Numbered from the stretch's first letter, positions 35,093 to 44,294 are shown. The stretch is DNA of 64,000 nt from an uncultured Eggerthellaceae bacterium (GCA_934648845.1 CAKUFS010000001.1:1-64000); one strand, 5' to 3'. Translations and numbers: made by a program. Notes: a model not told the origin generated them from the letters alone.

Positions 35093-35175
35093 TTGATAGC
35101 GTTTTCGCGCGATTTGATAGCTTTTTGTAGACGGTTTGATAGCGCGCAGGGCCGTTTTGATGGCTTTTTGATAGC
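35093..35175. promoter_or_regulatory. Helically phased TTGATAGC repeats, probable regulator-binding region of the Tad operon
   Basis: TTGATAGC starts at 35093, 35114, 35136 and 35168, with a one-mismatch copy TTGATGGC at 35157. The spacings are 21, 22, 21 and 11 bp, multiples of one DNA turn, so all copies face the same side of the helix. They lie 42-124 bp before the first Tad gene. Twenty-one-bp direct-repeat spacing is known for LytTR-type regulators, but the binding protein here is unknown. Confidence 0.65.
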
Positions 35176-35191
35176 GTGACCGTTCATGATG

Positions 35192-35209
35192 CTCCCTGTA
35201 GCAAGGGAG
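35192..35209 (+). promoter_or_regulatory. Hairpin covering the ribosome site of the first Tad gene
   Basis: CTCCCT (35192-35197) pairs with AGGGAG (35204-35209), the Shine-Dalgarno sequence of the gene starting at 35217. In mRNA this could limit translation initiation of the operon. Confidence 0.45.
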
Positions 35210-35216
35210 GAGTCAT

Positions 35217-36011
35217 ATGCGTATCGATAAAAAAATGGCAGTTGGCATAGCGTGTGCCGTTGCTTGCGCGCTCTGTGTTTTCGGGTACACCCAAAGCGTG
35301 CGGGGAGAAGCGGATCGCGTTCGAACGGAGGCGTTGGCGAAATACGGCGGCGACCAGGTGGAAGTCTGTGTTGCAACGCGCGATATACCTGCGGGCGAAA
35401 CACTGAGTGCTTCGTCGGTTGAAATGCGTTCGTGGCTGGTAAGCATGCTGCCCGATCAAGCGGTGACAAACGCAAAGCAAGTGCTGGGAAAGCAAGCGAC
35501 TTCTCCCATTATGGCGGGAGAGGTGGTGTCAAGCAAACGCTTTGGCACGCTTTCTTCTTCGTTCGAGGTTCCATCGGGCATGGTTGCGGTGAGCGTTTCC
35601 GCAAAAGAGGTTCAAGCGGTTGGCGGTGCGTTAAAGCCGGGATTTTCTGTAGACATTTATTCGGCGGGTGCCAGCGGGGTGACCCTTATTGCTCAGGGCG
35701 TGAACGTGCTTGCTACCAGCGCTTTTGATGGAAACGGTACAGGTTCGGGCGCGGCGTTGTCGTGGGTTGCGCTTGCGGTGAAGCCGTCGGCTGTGGCGGA
35801 GATTATCGCTGCCGAAGAACGCACGGAGCTTTATTTCGTGCTGCCAGGGCAGGATGCTTCGGGTGCGGTTGCGGCTTCTGGCGCTGCGGACTCGGGCTCC
35901 GCGGGTGCCGCGTTGGGCGGTTCCGGTCAGGACCCTGAGCCTGCGAGCGGGGAGGCTGCGAGGGATAGTGCAGCGGGCAAAAAGAAGGTGGCAAGCGATG
36001 GTCACGAATAA
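35217..36011 (+). CDS. cpaB: Flp pilus assembly protein CpaB/RcpC family (SAF domain)
   Basis: 264 residues. One N-terminal membrane segment (about 7-25), then a SAF domain with VATRDIPAGETLSASSVEMR and GKQATSPIMAGEVVSSKRF, then the CpaB domain with GMVAVSVSAKEVQAVGGALKPG. It anchors the Tad assembly on the outer face of the membrane. The last 50 residues are Gly/Ala/Ser-rich and of low complexity. It opens a tightly packed operon and overlaps the next gene by 14 bases. Confidence 0.88.
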   Translation: MRIDKKMAVGIACAVACALCVFGYTQSVRGEADRVRTEALAKYGGDQVEVCVATRDIPAGETLSASSVEMRSWLVSMLPDQAVTNAKQVLGKQATSPIMAGEVVSSKRFGTLSSSFEVPSGMVAVSVSAKEVQAVGGALKPGFSVDIYSAGASGVTLIAQGVNVLATSAFDGNGTGSGAALSWVALAVKPSAVAEIIAAEERTELYFVLPGQDASGAVAASGAADSGSAGAALGGSGQDPEPASGEAARDSAAGKKKVASDGHE

Positions 36012-37965
36012 GTGGATTGCGGGTGCGGGGACCACATCGCTGTCGTTGGATATGCTTACCGGCGGTGTGCGCGCGGAAGCGTGCGGTAAACCGCAGACGA
36101 AGACGCAAGAGGTTTCATCCGTACAGGTGAAGTGGCAAGAAGAACCGCTGGTTGGGCATCGGGTGGAATCGAAGGCGGAATTGCATCCGAGATTGCAGGT
36201 TGAATCATGTTCCGAAATGCTATTGGAATCGCAGGCGGCAGTTTGCGATGGAATGCAGGATGAATCGCGGAAGCAGGCGCAGGGAGGTGCGTCGGCGTTC
36301 GAAAAGACGCTCGTGTGCGCCGATGCGTTAACGCTGGAAAAGCCGCTTGCACTGGGGATATCCGAGTCAAAGCATCTTGATTTGCCGTTTGTGTGCAGGG
36401 AAAGCGCGGGTGTTCTTGCGCGCAAGGCATTTGAAGATCCACTTGTCACGGGCGCGTTCATTTACTCGGTTGATGACATGTCCGTTCTGAATCTAGTGTC
36501 GATGCTCAAACGGGATTATCCGTTTAAGCAGGTGTTTCTTGTGTCCGATAGCAGCGATTCGTGGTTTTTGCGCCGTGCAGCGCTGACCCTTGTCGATGGC
36601 GTTGTTCCTTGCGAGCGGTTTTATCCTGAGTTGCTTGCCAGGCATATCAAGGCGCCTGCGGCAGGCAATCCTGCTCCCGTAGCGGGCGATCCTGTTCCCG
36701 TAGTGAACGATCCTGCTCCCGCAGCGATTGGAACTCCTGCGTCCGCCAATGCTCCTGCGGCGTTGGGTGGGGCGCTTGAGGGGTCGCTTGAGGACGCTGC
36801 GCCCGAAGTTCTGTATTCGGGCGACCAGGCATGTTGCGAAAACGACGGACCCTCTTGCGATGCGCCCGGGTACGAGCCGGCTTCATGTGCGGACACGGTT
36901 CCCCTGGAAGCATATGCGGCGGATATCAGCATGCTCTCTCCGGCTGATGGTTTTCCCGCTAGAGACAAGAACTCCAAGGCAAGCGAAGAAAAGGGGCTTC
37001 GCAATGACGTTTATGCAGGTGATCTCAATATCGGCATTATTGACCCCCCAGAATTTGAATGCGACGAAATCGAAGAAGCTGTTGCGAGCGGATTGTATGG
37101 AAGCCTATCGCCTTTGCAGACAGAGCAGGCCGCTTCTGCGCAAAAGGTGGCGCCTGCTGGGAGCGCGCCAGATGTATCACGTGCGTTCTACCTTCCTGTT
37201 ATTGGGGCAAGCGGTGGCGTGGGAAAGAGCACGATTGCTTTTCTGAGCGCCGTTTGCGCGGCGCGGCTGGGCTGCAAAACGCTTTTGGTTGACCTTGACT
37301 TGCAATTTGGCGATATGGCTCTGTATTCACAGGTTGAACAGGTAATATCGCTTAATCAGCTTGCGGCGGATCCTTGTCTGGTGGAGCAACTTGAGCCGGT
37401 GCCTGAAGGGTTTTGCCTGGTGGGGTCGTGCACGTTGCCGGAGCAGTCGGACGAGGCGCTGAATGCGCTTGAGCAGGTGATTGAATATGCAAGTGGCCAT
37501 TTTGATGTGATTGTTTCGAATGGGCCGGCGTTTTGGGATGACAAGCACATGGCGCTTCTTGAGCGCGCGGGAAAGATTCTCTTCGTTTTGGATCAACGCA
37601 TTTCTTCTGCGCGTGCGGCGCAGAAAGCGTTTGACGTTTGCATGCGCTGCGGCTTGGCTGCCTCGCCTTTTCTGTTCCTGCTCAACAAGTGCGGGCGGCA
37701 ATCTCAGCTGACTTATATGGATGTAACATGCGCAACACAGGGCGCTCCCTGTAAAGAATTGCCTGATGGGGGACGTGCTGTAGGGGAATATCTTGAAGCG
37801 CGTCAGGCACTGTGCCTTTTCGATGAGGAAAACGATCTTGCTCTTGAGCTGTCTGACTTAATGACCGAAATCCTGCCAGGATGCAACGTTATGAAAGGCG
37901 TTAAGCAGGGGCGACGTTTCTCGCGATTGCTGTTCGGCAAAAAACACCGGAAGGGGGATAAATAA
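35998..37965 (+). CDS. TadZ/CpaE-like ATPase with long N-terminal extension
   Basis: 655 residues. Residues about 400-640 are a MinD/ParA-type domain with deviant Walker A GASGGVGKSTI and LLVDLDLQFGDMALY, as in TadZ/CpaE, which position the pilus machine at the membrane or pole. An atypical receiver-like segment lies at about 140-220. The first 130 residues and the 220-390 linker are low-complexity and unrelated to known TadZ. The linker contains three imperfect seven-residue repeats (NPAPVAG, DPVPVVN, DPAPAAI; DNA 36667-36729, period 21). The ATG at 35998 has AGAAGG upstream and overlaps cpaB. The family call rests on the ATPase domain and context. Confidence 0.82.
   Translation: MVTNKWIAGAGTTSLSLDMLTGGVRAEACGKPQTKTQEVSSVQVKWQEEPLVGHRVESKAELHPRLQVESCSEMLLESQAAVCDGMQDESRKQAQGGASAFEKTLVCADALTLEKPLALGISESKHLDLPFVCRESAGVLARKAFEDPLVTGAFIYSVDDMSVLNLVSMLKRDYPFKQVFLVSDSSDSWFLRRAALTLVDGVVPCERFYPELLARHIKAPAAGNPAPVAGDPVPVVNDPAPAAIGTPASANAPAALGGALEGSLEDAAPEVLYSGDQACCENDGPSCDAPGYEPASCADTVPLEAYAADISMLSPADGFPARDKNSKASEEKGLRNDVYAGDLNIGIIDPPEFECDEIEEAVASGLYGSLSPLQTEQAASAQKVAPAGSAPDVSRAFYLPVIGASGGVGKSTIAFLSAVCAARLGCKTLLVDLDLQFGDMALYSQVEQVISLNQLAADPCLVEQLEPVPEGFCLVGSCTLPEQSDEALNALEQVIEYASGHFDVIVSNGPAFWDDKHMALLERAGKILFVLDQRISSARAAQKAFDVCMRCGLAASPFLFLLNKCGRQSQLTYMDVTCATQGAPCKELPDGGRAVGEYLEARQALCLFDEENDLALELSDLMTEILPGCNVMKGVKQGRRFSRLLFGKKHRKGDK
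36667..36729 (+). repeat. In-frame 21-bp tandem repeat in the TadZ-like gene
   Basis: Three consecutive 21-bp units encode NPAPVAG, DPVPVVN and DPAPAAI. This is the kind of Pro/Ala linker that changes length by replication slippage. Confidence 0.8.
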
Positions 37966-39281
37966 TGTCGCTGAAAGATCGCGTTGACAGGGTGCAGGGA
38001 GCTTGCGCGCTGCACCAGGAACGAACCGATGAAGAACTGTTTTCGGAGTTGCGACGGCATATGAACGAGAGCCTTTCCAATGGCTTGCTCTCGGTGGCGA
38101 AAACAGCGCCCCTTCGTGTGGAAAATGAGATTCGCAGTCTTTGTCAAATGGTGTTTTCCCAGGCAGATTGGGTGGAGGTGTCTCAGCAGCGCAAAGAGCG
38201 ATTGATGGCTCAGCTGATTGATTCGGTGTTTGGCTTCGGTCCGCTCAACGAGCTTCTGGCGGATTCGTCCATAACGGAGATTATGGTGAACGGCTCCGAG
38301 AAAGTGTATGTGGAACGGGCGGGCCGGCTGGAGAAAACTGCTGTTCGGTTTGTGGATAATGAGCAAATTCTTGCGTTGATCGACCGTATTGTGGGGCCGC
38401 TGGGGCGACGGATCGATGAGTCGTCGCCCATGGTGAACGCACGCCTGCCCCAGGGTTTTCGCGTCAACGCTGTGGTGGAGCCGATTGCGGTGGATGGTCC
38501 CCTGCTCACCATCCGCAAATTTCCCGAAGAGATTTTGAGCCTGCAAGAAATGGTCGAACTTAACTCCGTTGAGCCAGAGCTTGTTCCGTTTCTGACCTGG
38601 GCGGTTGTTGCGCGTAAGAACATTGCGGTCTCGGGGGGAACCGGTAGCGGCAAAACGACGTTCCTCAACGCCCTTTCGTGCTTTATCCCTGAAGGAGAGC
38701 GCGTTATCACCATTGAGGATTCTGCTGAGTTGCGATTTGATCCCGATGCCCATGTGGTGCGCATGGAGGCGCGATCCGCGAATGCGGAAGGGAAAGGCCA
38801 GGTGAGTATTGGCGATTTGGTGGCAAATGCGCTGCGTATGCGCCCCGATCGCATTGTTGTGGGCGAATGCCGTGGTGCGGAAGCGCTTGACATGTTGCAG
38901 GCCATGAATACGGGTCATAGCGGCTCGCTTACCACGCTGCATGCGAATTCAACGAAGGAAGCCATTGGGCGTTTGGTCACTATGGTCCGCTATTCATCGG
39001 ATGTGCCTGTTGAAGTGGTGGAATCGTATATTGCGGCAGCAATGGATGTAGTGGTGCAAACGGTGCGCAACATTGATGGCACGCGGTATGTGAGCGAGAT
39101 TTCCGGCTTTTATTTCGATGAGGTTCAGCGGCGTTGCAGGGTGCGCACGTTTTACGAGCGCCCGCTTCCAGTGAGCAAGGGGCGCTGGATTGATGTTCCC
39201 GACTGGGTGGACGATCTTGCGCTGCAAGGTCATGCGGAAGAAAGGGAGGTCAGCGAATGGAAGCAGCGAATTTCTTCTTAG
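37965..39281 (+). CDS. cpaF: Pilus assembly secretion ATPase CpaF/TadA
   Basis: 438 residues of the type II/IV secretion ATPase family. Walker A is SGGTGSGKTTFLNAL (about 222-236), followed by the Asp box ITIEDSAELRF, Walker B DRIVVGECRGAEALDML and the His box GHSGSLTTLHANS. It is the single motor that powers Flp pilus extension and retraction. The start overlaps the preceding stop by one base (AATAATG), and the end overlaps tadB by 25 bases. Confidence 0.95.
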   Translation: MSLKDRVDRVQGACALHQERTDEELFSELRRHMNESLSNGLLSVAKTAPLRVENEIRSLCQMVFSQADWVEVSQQRKERLMAQLIDSVFGFGPLNELLADSSITEIMVNGSEKVYVERAGRLEKTAVRFVDNEQILALIDRIVGPLGRRIDESSPMVNARLPQGFRVNAVVEPIAVDGPLLTIRKFPEEILSLQEMVELNSVEPELVPFLTWAVVARKNIAVSGGTGSGKTTFLNALSCFIPEGERVITIEDSAELRFDPDAHVVRMEARSANAEGKGQVSIGDLVANALRMRPDRIVVGECRGAEALDMLQAMNTGHSGSLTTLHANSTKEAIGRLVTMVRYSSDVPVEVVESYIAAAMDVVVQTVRNIDGTRYVSEISGFYFDEVQRRCRVRTFYERPLPVSKGRWIDVPDWVDDLALQGHAEEREVSEWKQRISS

Positions 39282-40240
39282 CGGGGGCGCTTGCCAGCGC
39301 CGCCGGCGCAGGCTATTTCTGTTTGCGGGCGCCAATGGCTCATGCGTATGGTTCCGTGTTGGCTGCTTTTGCCTTGCCCACCGACGCGCGGCAAAAGGTG
39401 ATGTGTCGGAAGATCTATGTGCAAGGAGTGCGGGTTCTTTACCCTGTTGCCGCAAAACTTTTGCTCATTAAGCCTGTTCATGCGCTTGTTTCCGATTGCA
39501 TGGAGTCTATTCGAGAGAAGGAGAGCAAAGAAGTTCGCGCTCAGGCGCTTGTGAGCTCCGTGCTGGCGTCCCTTGTGCTGTTTTCGCTGGTGGTGGGACT
39601 GGTTTTGGGGTCCGCTCTTTCGGGTGTTGCTGTTGTTGTGGCGCTGGTTGCGTTAGCGGCGTTTAGATTTCGTAGCCAGGCGGATAAGCGTCTCGCGCGA
39701 TTGCGTCTGTGCGTTCCCGATAGCATTCAAGGAATGAAAGCGTGCTTCCAAGCAGGGTTTTCTCTTGAGCAGACATTGGAATATCTTTCGAGCCACACCT
39801 GTGCGGAAATGGAGCACGTGTATGGGCGCGCTCTTCAAACGCTGCGTTTAGGTGGCACGGCGGCCGATGCGCTGGATGTTCTGAAAAGGGAAGTCAACGC
39901 CCCCGAGTTCGCATTCGTGATTGCGGCGCTTGATATTCAGCATCGAACCGGTGGCAGCTTGTCATCTGTTTTCAACAGCGCCGAAGAAGCAGCGCGAGGA
40001 CAGTTCGAACTGGAGCGATCATTGCGCACGCAAACGGCCCAGGCGCGTCTTTCCGCACGTGTGGTTAGCGTTATGCCTTTAGTTATCATCGGTGTATTTT
40101 CCCTGATAACAGAAGGGTTTCTTGAGTCGTTTTTCTCAAGTTTGGCAGGATTTCTTCTGTTCTTGTTCGCTGTTGCCATGCAGGGGTTGGGTGTTTTCAT
40201 GGTGAGAAAGACGTTGCGGGTAAAGGAGGTGACCTCATGA
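39257..40240 (+). CDS. tadB: Tad inner-membrane platform protein TadB
   Basis: 327 residues with a T2SSF domain (about 160-290: SIQGMKACFQAGFSLEQTLEYL ... ALDIQHRTGGSLSSVF; each piece is the conserved cytoplasmic helix bundle) and hydrophobic helices at about 95-140 and 270-320. With TadC it forms the platform on which CpaF acts. GGGAGG precedes the ATG. The stop overlaps the tadC start (ATGA). Confidence 0.9.
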   Translation: MEAANFFLAGALASAAGAGYFCLRAPMAHAYGSVLAAFALPTDARQKVMCRKIYVQGVRVLYPVAAKLLLIKPVHALVSDCMESIREKESKEVRAQALVSSVLASLVLFSLVVGLVLGSALSGVAVVVALVALAAFRFRSQADKRLARLRLCVPDSIQGMKACFQAGFSLEQTLEYLSSHTCAEMEHVYGRALQTLRLGGTAADALDVLKREVNAPEFAFVIAALDIQHRTGGSLSSVFNSAEEAARGQFELERSLRTQTAQARLSARVVSVMPLVIIGVFSLITEGFLESFFSSLAGFLLFLFAVAMQGLGVFMVRKTLRVKEVTS

Positions 40241-41166
40241 TTTTATGGCAAGTATCGGCGTGCTGTTGCGCGTTGTTTTCGGGTGCGCTGTTCTCGGGGA
40301 TTATTCAAGATACGCTCGCGCGAAAACGAAGACGTGCGCATTCGCGAGCCAGTGTGAAGTTCGTCTCCAAGAAAACGGCAGGTAATTTCACCGATACCGT
40401 TTTGGACTTATGGGGGCGATCGTCTTTGGAGCAGAAAGCGCGAAATGGTCCGGTACTGCTTTTCTGCAGAAGCTTGTTTGCCCGTCGCTGCGAGCGATGG
40501 ATGCAGAAGCAAGGCAGTTTTCTGGGACGACCAGTCCTTACGTCTCAAGGATTGAGCACAGTGCGCTTCGTTTTCTCTGTGGTGGGGCTTTGCATTGGCC
40601 TGGTGGTTGGATATGCCTTGGGCTTGCCTGCCGTTGGATTTCTGGTGCTTTGTCTGCTGGGGGCGATTCTTGCATCGCAGTTGCCGTTTCGGGTGGCATC
40701 TTCCCATGTTCAACAGCGAAAAGATGCCATGGAGCGCGAGCTTCCTCAGATGCTTGCCATGGTGTCGCTGGGGTTGCAAAGCGGCTTGTCATTTGACCGG
40801 AGTTTTGCGCTTTACGCGACAAGGTTTGCCACCGATTTCGCTCAGGAGTGCCTTAACGCTCAACGACGTTGGGAAATGTCGCTTTCAACGCGCGAGGAAG
40901 CACTGCGTGAACTGGGGAGATCATATGATTCGCCTTTATTCGAGCAAGCGGTTGAGTCGATGATCCGCTCGCTTCGCTTGGGAACAGCGCTTGTTGAGAA
41001 CTTGGAGGCATTATCGGCTGAAGCGCGCAATCAGTATCGCGCCGATTGCCAGCAAGCCATTGCAAAAGCGCCGGTCAAGATGATGGTGCCTACGGGAATT
41101 CTTATTTTGCCGGCGATGCTGATTTTAGTTATGGGGCCCATTTTGTTGGAAATGATGGGCGTATAG
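40237..41166 (+). CDS. tadC: Tad inner-membrane platform protein TadC
   Basis: 309 residues, second T2SSF protein. The cytoplasmic domain has RELPQMLAMVSLGLQSGLSF and SMIRSLRLGTALVENL; hydrophobic segments lie at about 110-150 and the C-terminus (GILILPAMLILVMGPILLEM). A perfect AAGGAGG precedes the ATG, and it overlaps tadB by four bases, so coordinated translation with TadB is expected. Confidence 0.9.
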   Translation: MILWQVSACCCALFSGALFSGIIQDTLARKRRRAHSRASVKFVSKKTAGNFTDTVLDLWGRSSLEQKARNGPVLLFCRSLFARRCERWMQKQGSFLGRPVLTSQGLSTVRFVFSVVGLCIGLVVGYALGLPAVGFLVLCLLGAILASQLPFRVASSHVQQRKDAMERELPQMLAMVSLGLQSGLSFDRSFALYATRFATDFAQECLNAQRRWEMSLSTREEALRELGRSYDSPLFEQAVESMIRSLRLGTALVENLEALSAEARNQYRADCQQAIAKAPVKMMVPTGILILPAMLILVMGPILLEMMGV

Positions 41167-41178
41167 AAAGGGGTAACA

Positions 41179-41379
41179 ATGAATAAGTTTGATTGCATGT
41201 GTCTGAAGGCGTGGGGTTTTGCGCGCGGAAAAATGGCGGAAGTCAAAGGTCAGGGCACCACGGAGTACGCGATTCTCGTAGGCGTGCTTGCGGTTATTGC
41301 GATTGCGGCAATTTCCCTGTTCAAGCCAAAAATCGAAGAGCTTTGGAACGCCATTGCCACGGGAGTGAATGGTCTGTAG
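41179..41379 (+). CDS. flp: Flp-type major pilin (prepilin)
   Basis: 66 residues. A hydrophilic leader of 24 residues ends in Gly24; the mature protein would start QGTTEY with Glu at +5 and Tyr at +6, the class IVb Flp signature, followed by the hydrophobic AILVGVLAVIAIAAISLF helix. It is the likely pilus subunit. AAAGGGG lies upstream of the ATG. The leader is longer than the second pilin-like gene's and contains two Cys. Confidence 0.88.
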   Translation: MNKFDCMCLKAWGFARGKMAEVKGQGTTEYAILVGVLAVIAIAAISLFKPKIEELWNAIATGVNGL

Positions 41380-41381
41380 AA

Positions 41382-41594
41382 ATGTTTTTCGTACGGAAAA
41401 CGAAGGAACATGCGGGGCAAAGTACGGTGGAGTACGTTGTAGTGCTTTCTGTGCTCTTGGCGGTTGTGGTTGGCTTAGGCGCGCTTATGCATCTTTTTGC
41501 AGATGGAACGGTTGCGAATCATGCGGTTTTTAGCGCATCGCATCATGTGGGCGGCGATTTTTTGGGCGCGGTTTTGGATGTTTTCACGTTTTGA
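41382..41594 (+). CDS. Second Flp/TadE-like small prepilin
   Basis: 70 residues beginning two bases after the flp stop. Leader MFFVRKTKEHAG then QSTVEY: cleavage after Gly12 would leave Glu at +5 and Tyr at +6, then a 22-residue hydrophobic helix. It is probably a minor pilin or an alternative subunit. There is no good ribosome site, so it is presumably translated by coupling to flp. The call rests on the prepilin motif, size and position. Confidence 0.75.
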   Translation: MFFVRKTKEHAGQSTVEYVVVLSVLLAVVVGLGALMHLFADGTVANHAVFSASHHVGGDFLGAVLDVFTF

Positions 41595-41608
41595 GAGGAG
41601 GGCGGCGT

Positions 41609-42175
41609 ATGGACACGGGACAAGGATGGCATGCGAAGGCGGCGTGCGGTAGGTGCGCTCAATGTGGCGTGTTTAAGAAATTTAAAGATTGCGCAGGTCA
41701 ATCAACAGTTGAAGCGGCATTCATCTTGCCTGTGATGCTTATCGCCGTTCTGCTCCTTATCCAGCCGGGCATTATTTTGTACGATCGCATGGTCATGCGA
41801 GGTGCTGCTGCAGAAGGGTGCCGCGTTCTGGCAACGTTGAGCGCCGATCAAGCGGAGCTTTGCGAGAGCTACGTGGTGCGTCGGCTGGGCGCCATTCCCC
41901 AACAGAGTCTTTTTCACGAACACGGAAGTGCTTGCTCGTGGGATGTTTCCTTGGAGGGAAGCGAGGCTTCGGGGCAAACTGCAGTGAAAATCACGAACAA
42001 AATCAAGCCGCTTCCGCTGATTGATGCAGGTGCTGTGCTTCTCAATCTTGTTGATGACCAGGGGTTTCTGACAATCTCCGTGCGCGAAGAATATACCGTT
42101 CAGCCAACGTGGGCAAGCGAAAGCGCGCTTTCGGAAGGCGCTGCGGCATGGATTGGGGCATGGACTCATGAGTAG
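41609..42175 (+). CDS. TadE-like pseudopilin
   Basis: 188 residues. Leader with several Cys ending in AG, then QSTVEAAFILPVMLIAVLLL, the TadE motif with Glu at +5 of the processed form, followed by an extracytoplasmic domain of about 130 residues. TadE proteins are minor pseudopilins needed for pilus biogenesis. The ATG at 41609 is chosen for the GAGGAGG before it; a TTG at 41591 is less likely. It overlaps the next gene by eight bases. Confidence 0.82.
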   Translation: MDTGQGWHAKAACGRCAQCGVFKKFKDCAGQSTVEAAFILPVMLIAVLLLIQPGIILYDRMVMRGAAAEGCRVLATLSADQAELCESYVVRRLGAIPQQSLFHEHGSACSWDVSLEGSEASGQTAVKITNKIKPLPLIDAGAVLLNLVDDQGFLTISVREEYTVQPTWASESALSEGAAAWIGAWTHE

Positions 42176-44294
42176 GGATTTATTCAGGGATGACCAGGGA
42201 TTTACCACGTTGGGCATGACGGTTTCTCTTTTGCTGTGCTTGTCTTTGATCCTTTCTTCCGTTCAAGTGCATCGCATTAACTCGGCTTCAGCTGCGATAC
42301 AGGACACAGCGGATGCCGCAGCGCTTGCTGCGCAGACCGAGGTGGCGGAATTTATGGTTGCTGCTCAGGTGTGCGACGCCGTTTTGCTCTCCTTGTCGTT
42401 GGCGTCATCGGTGTCGGCGGGCGTGGGTGTTGCATGCCTCTGCACGCCGTTTACCGCACCGCTTTCTTCGGGATTCGTTGAAGCGGGAAAGACGTTTGCC
42501 CAGGCTAAGAGCTCGTTTTCGAAAACGGCAAAAACAGGTCTGCAAGCATACCAGCGTGCGCTGCCGTTCATTGCCGCCGCACGTGCCGCCGCGGTGGCGC
42601 GCTCGAATAGCGTACAGGGTACTTTTGATTATCATGCCGTTGCGGTGTGTCTTCCGTTGCAAGGGGAAGACATCGAAATTGCCGACGATGCAGCTGCCAC
42701 AGAAGCGCTCTTCGACCAGGTAGAGGGCGAGAGCGAGCAAATCAAGCAAGCATCTGAAGAAGCGGAAACCGCTGCTCAAGAGGCCCTTGAGGCGAAACGT
42801 CGCGGTTTCGAAGCGGATTGCGGCGGCGGTGATGCGAGCGCGTATTGCATGCGTGAGCGCGCCTCTTCCTTGGCGGGGATGACTAGTGCAGCGAATCCGT
42901 ATTATGCCTCGGTTGATACGTGGTCGTTTTCAGTTGCTCTTGAGCGAGCGCGTGCCTATTACCGCGAGAGACTGGATAACGAACGGTCAGCTTCGCAAAG
43001 TGCGTCTGACCAGTCGCAATCTGCGGTGCGTCGCGTTTTCTATCGGTACGCATGCCAAGAATTGGATAAGGGATACGTCCATGAAACAGAAAGCAGCTTT
43101 GACGCGTATTTCCCTGCGCTTCCCAAGAATATGAAGCAAATGAGGCAGTGCGATTTGTACGGAGCAGTGCTTTTTCCGATAACGGCAGGTGGCGATGCGC
43201 TTGTCATGCATGGCGGAAAAGAGTGCTCGTGCGCGGCGGGATATACCCGTTTGGGGTCGATTCAAGAGCTTGAGACGAATGCCAATGGATTTGAAGTTTG
43301 CCCTGCTTGCGGCTTTGTTCCTGAAAGTTTGGGAAACGTTGCGTCTGCCACGAGTTCAGTCAAAACGGGGTTCGAGTATCACTATCTTCGCGTTGCTCAG
43401 GCGGCAAGCGAGTATCAGAAAGCGCGCGAAGAGCTGGATCCGCTCATGAGTCAGACGAAAAGCGCGGCTCAATCGCTTTTCGATGCATGTAAGGAATACG
43501 CTAAGAATGCGTTGAACGATCGCATTCGGGTGAGCCCTCCGGGGCAGTGTGGCTCTATTGCTGTTGTGTTCGATTCCTCTTCGGTGCAAGTGCCATCGTG
43601 GCAGCTCGCAAACGGAGCGAAGCCTTTGGGCGCGCGCGTTGCGGTAGCGGGGGCGGCACTTATGGAGGATGTTTCGGAAGATAGCGGTACGGTTTTATCG
43701 GGTGTTTTCGACGGGTTGAGCGATGAAGCGAAAACCGCTTTGGGTCCCGCAAGTGTGGCGCTACGCTGCTGGTCGGGGCTGCTAGAGGCATATGGTTCGG
43801 GACAAGAGGCGCTTTCATCCACGATAAAAGACCTGCTTGATGGCATACCGTTTGTGAGCGCAAGTGGATTGGGGACGTGGGCGGAAAAGGCGTTTCAAGA
43901 GACTATGGAATTGCTTGGGTTGCAGCCGGCTCACCTGAAAGCGCTCAAGCCGGTTATTGCAAACACGGGCGGCGTTGCCTCTGCGTGCGATGCATCGCTT
44001 GCACAATCGTATGTTCAGGTGAAGCAAGGTACCCTTGAGGGTGCGGCAGCGCTCGATGGGGTGCTGGCGTGGTCGAATCAGGCACTTTATTTGGGCAACC
44101 AGGGCGTTTCGCTTGTGGGGGACTCTATTGAGATTACAAGTTTTTGTCCGTTTGGAGAAAGCGGCCCTTGCTTCACGTTACGGCTTCCTCTTCCGGCGCG
44201 AGCTCAAAGCGTGCTTGATGGCGCAATAGGGTTCTTTGCGAGTGGTGCGCAAGGGTTCGTGCAAAGCATGGAGGGAATGGTCCGATGGCGCTAG
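42168..44294 (+). CDS. TadG-like large secreted/membrane protein of the Tad locus
   Basis: 708 residues. The N-terminus DDQGFTTLGMTVSLLLCLSL resembles a pseudopilin helix, followed by AAIQDTADAAALAAQTEVAE, the hallmark of TadG-type proteins (helix then Asp-Thr-Ala-Asp-Ala-Ala-Ala). The +5 Glu is replaced by Gly, so normal prepilin processing is doubtful. A Glu/Ala-rich coiled coil (about 190-225) and a Cys cluster (GKECSCAAG ... VCPACG, about 345-380, possibly metal-binding) follow; the rest is unfamiliar. The ATG at 42168 overlaps the previous stop. It may be surface-exposed and part of the pilus base or tip. Confidence 0.7.
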   Translation: MSRDLFRDDQGFTTLGMTVSLLLCLSLILSSVQVHRINSASAAIQDTADAAALAAQTEVAEFMVAAQVCDAVLLSLSLASSVSAGVGVACLCTPFTAPLSSGFVEAGKTFAQAKSSFSKTAKTGLQAYQRALPFIAAARAAAVARSNSVQGTFDYHAVAVCLPLQGEDIEIADDAAATEALFDQVEGESEQIKQASEEAETAAQEALEAKRRGFEADCGGGDASAYCMRERASSLAGMTSAANPYYASVDTWSFSVALERARAYYRERLDNERSASQSASDQSQSAVRRVFYRYACQELDKGYVHETESSFDAYFPALPKNMKQMRQCDLYGAVLFPITAGGDALVMHGGKECSCAAGYTRLGSIQELETNANGFEVCPACGFVPESLGNVASATSSVKTGFEYHYLRVAQAASEYQKAREELDPLMSQTKSAAQSLFDACKEYAKNALNDRIRVSPPGQCGSIAVVFDSSSVQVPSWQLANGAKPLGARVAVAGAALMEDVSEDSGTVLSGVFDGLSDEAKTALGPASVALRCWSGLLEAYGSGQEALSSTIKDLLDGIPFVSASGLGTWAEKAFQETMELLGLQPAHLKALKPVIANTGGVASACDASLAQSYVQVKQGTLEGAAALDGVLAWSNQALYLGNQGVSLVGDSIEITSFCPFGESGPCFTLRLPLPARAQSVLDGAIGFFASGAQGFVQSMEGMVRWR

